The notes below the pieces were generated by a model, which was not told the origin of the DNA, did not search any database, and worked only from the letters and a program-made list of their open reading frames with translations. Shown piece after piece: positions 12,621-12,795 of a stretch of 12,795 nucleotides of DNA; the first letter of the stretch is position 1; every line of letters begins with the position of its first letter. The translations under genes and the position numbers were made by a program. Source of the stretch: Clostridia bacterium (GTDB lineage Bacteria > Bacillota_A > Clostridia > Christensenellales > Aristaeellaceae). The DNA is taken from NCBI GenBank assembly GCA_025997215.1, contig BNUH01000083.1, positions 1-12,795 on the forward strand. The letters run 5' to 3'.

Positions 12621-12795
12621 TGCGCGGCTTCCCAACTCCCCGGCTTCTCGCCCGGGCTGGCAATCGTATCCTTGCGTGTGCATCGGTACACCGTATCGCC
12701 CAGCCTGGCGTATTCGCCCGCCTGGTACGCGTTGGGTTTGCCAGGCTTGTGAAACTTGCGCGCCAGTTCCGGTTTGGTGGGATGGTACGCCTTCC
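12617..12795 (-). CDS. Tail protein C-terminus with carbohydrate-binding-like domain (partial)
   Basis: The last 58 codons of a gene that runs off the right edge; first complete codon at 12793. The frame reads KAYHPTKPELARKFHKPG then AYQAGEYARLGDTVYRCTRK and SPGEKPGSWEAAQ, ending TGA at 12619-12617. The pattern YxxGExxRxGDxVYRC ... PGxxPxxW is that of CBM5/12 (chitin-binding type 3) modules often appended to phage tail and tape-end proteins. The stop overlaps the next start by ATGA, so the two are coupled. The N-terminal function cannot be seen. Confidence 0.72.
   Translation of the reverse strand, partial: KAYHPTKPELARKFHKPGKPNAYQAGEYARLGDTVYRCTRKDTIASPGEKPGSWEAAQ

Noticed and set aside
12620..12683. 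Longer start for glycine-rich protein A (ATG at 12683)
   Set aside because: The extra 21 residues overlap the tail of the preceding gene in another frame; the shorter start matches paralogue B.
1..12795. tRNA, rRNA, insertion sequences, integrase
   Set aside because: No cloverleaf, rRNA core, transposase or recombinase motif was seen on either strand by eye.

Overview
The window looks like the right-hand end of a Bacillota (Firmicutes-type) prophage or temperate phage: tail-fibre genes followed by the lysis module on the minus strand, next to a small, lower-GC accessory block of repressor and toxin-antitoxin genes. The Bacillota assignment rests on strong AGGAGG-type ribosome binding sites, GTG and TTG starts, an NlpC/P60-SH3 endolysin and an LLH-type holin. 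No genus is claimed. There is no integrase, rRNA or tRNA that would place the host more exactly.

Left block, 1-2957. A short ribbon-helix-helix-like gene (30-251) ends in a hairpin. It faces a minus-strand fragment (382-561) resembling the N-terminus of ArdC-type antirestriction proteins. The 310-base gap 562-870 is a compact divergent control region: three related 16-bp operators spaced 33 and 35 bp centre to centre, a good leftward promoter with one operator inside its -10/-35 spacer, and a weaker rightward promoter ahead of a Cro/CI-like repressor gene (871-1158). The repressor gene runs into a tight cassette: DUF4160, DUF2442, a fossil of a second repressor 3' end, a PIN-domain toxin, its small partner, a degenerate second copy of that partner, and a 36-codon ORF that may be an internally deleted DUF2442 gene. 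This reads as a shuffled toxin-antitoxin island. The stretch 2676-2957 has no convincing gene but holds a perfect 10-bp-stem hairpin.

Right block, 2958-12795, GC-rich and wholly minus strand. In transcription order: the end of a carbohydrate-binding-type tail protein (12617 to the window edge), glycine-rich tail protein A (12620-11742), a BppU-like upper baseplate protein (11648-10944), a collagen-containing fibre (10920-9247), glycine-rich tail protein B (9250-8369), a 997-residue repeat fibre (8311-5318), a two-TM membrane protein with an extracytoplasmic sensor-like domain (5287-4637), a LydA-like holin (4626-4312), the endolysin (4315-3368), an LLH-type holin (3351-2992), and a rho-independent terminator (2986-2959). 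ATGA overlaps and very short gaps suggest one late operon that builds the host-adhesion apparatus and then lyses the cell.

Most notable points: the operator-bearing divergent promoter driving an ArdC-like fragment; the fossil repressor tail showing cassette replacement; the sensor-like membrane protein placed directly before the lysis genes; the duplicated glycine-rich adhesin module with the same ATGA junction; and the unclear start of the BppU-like gene at a 7-base G run.
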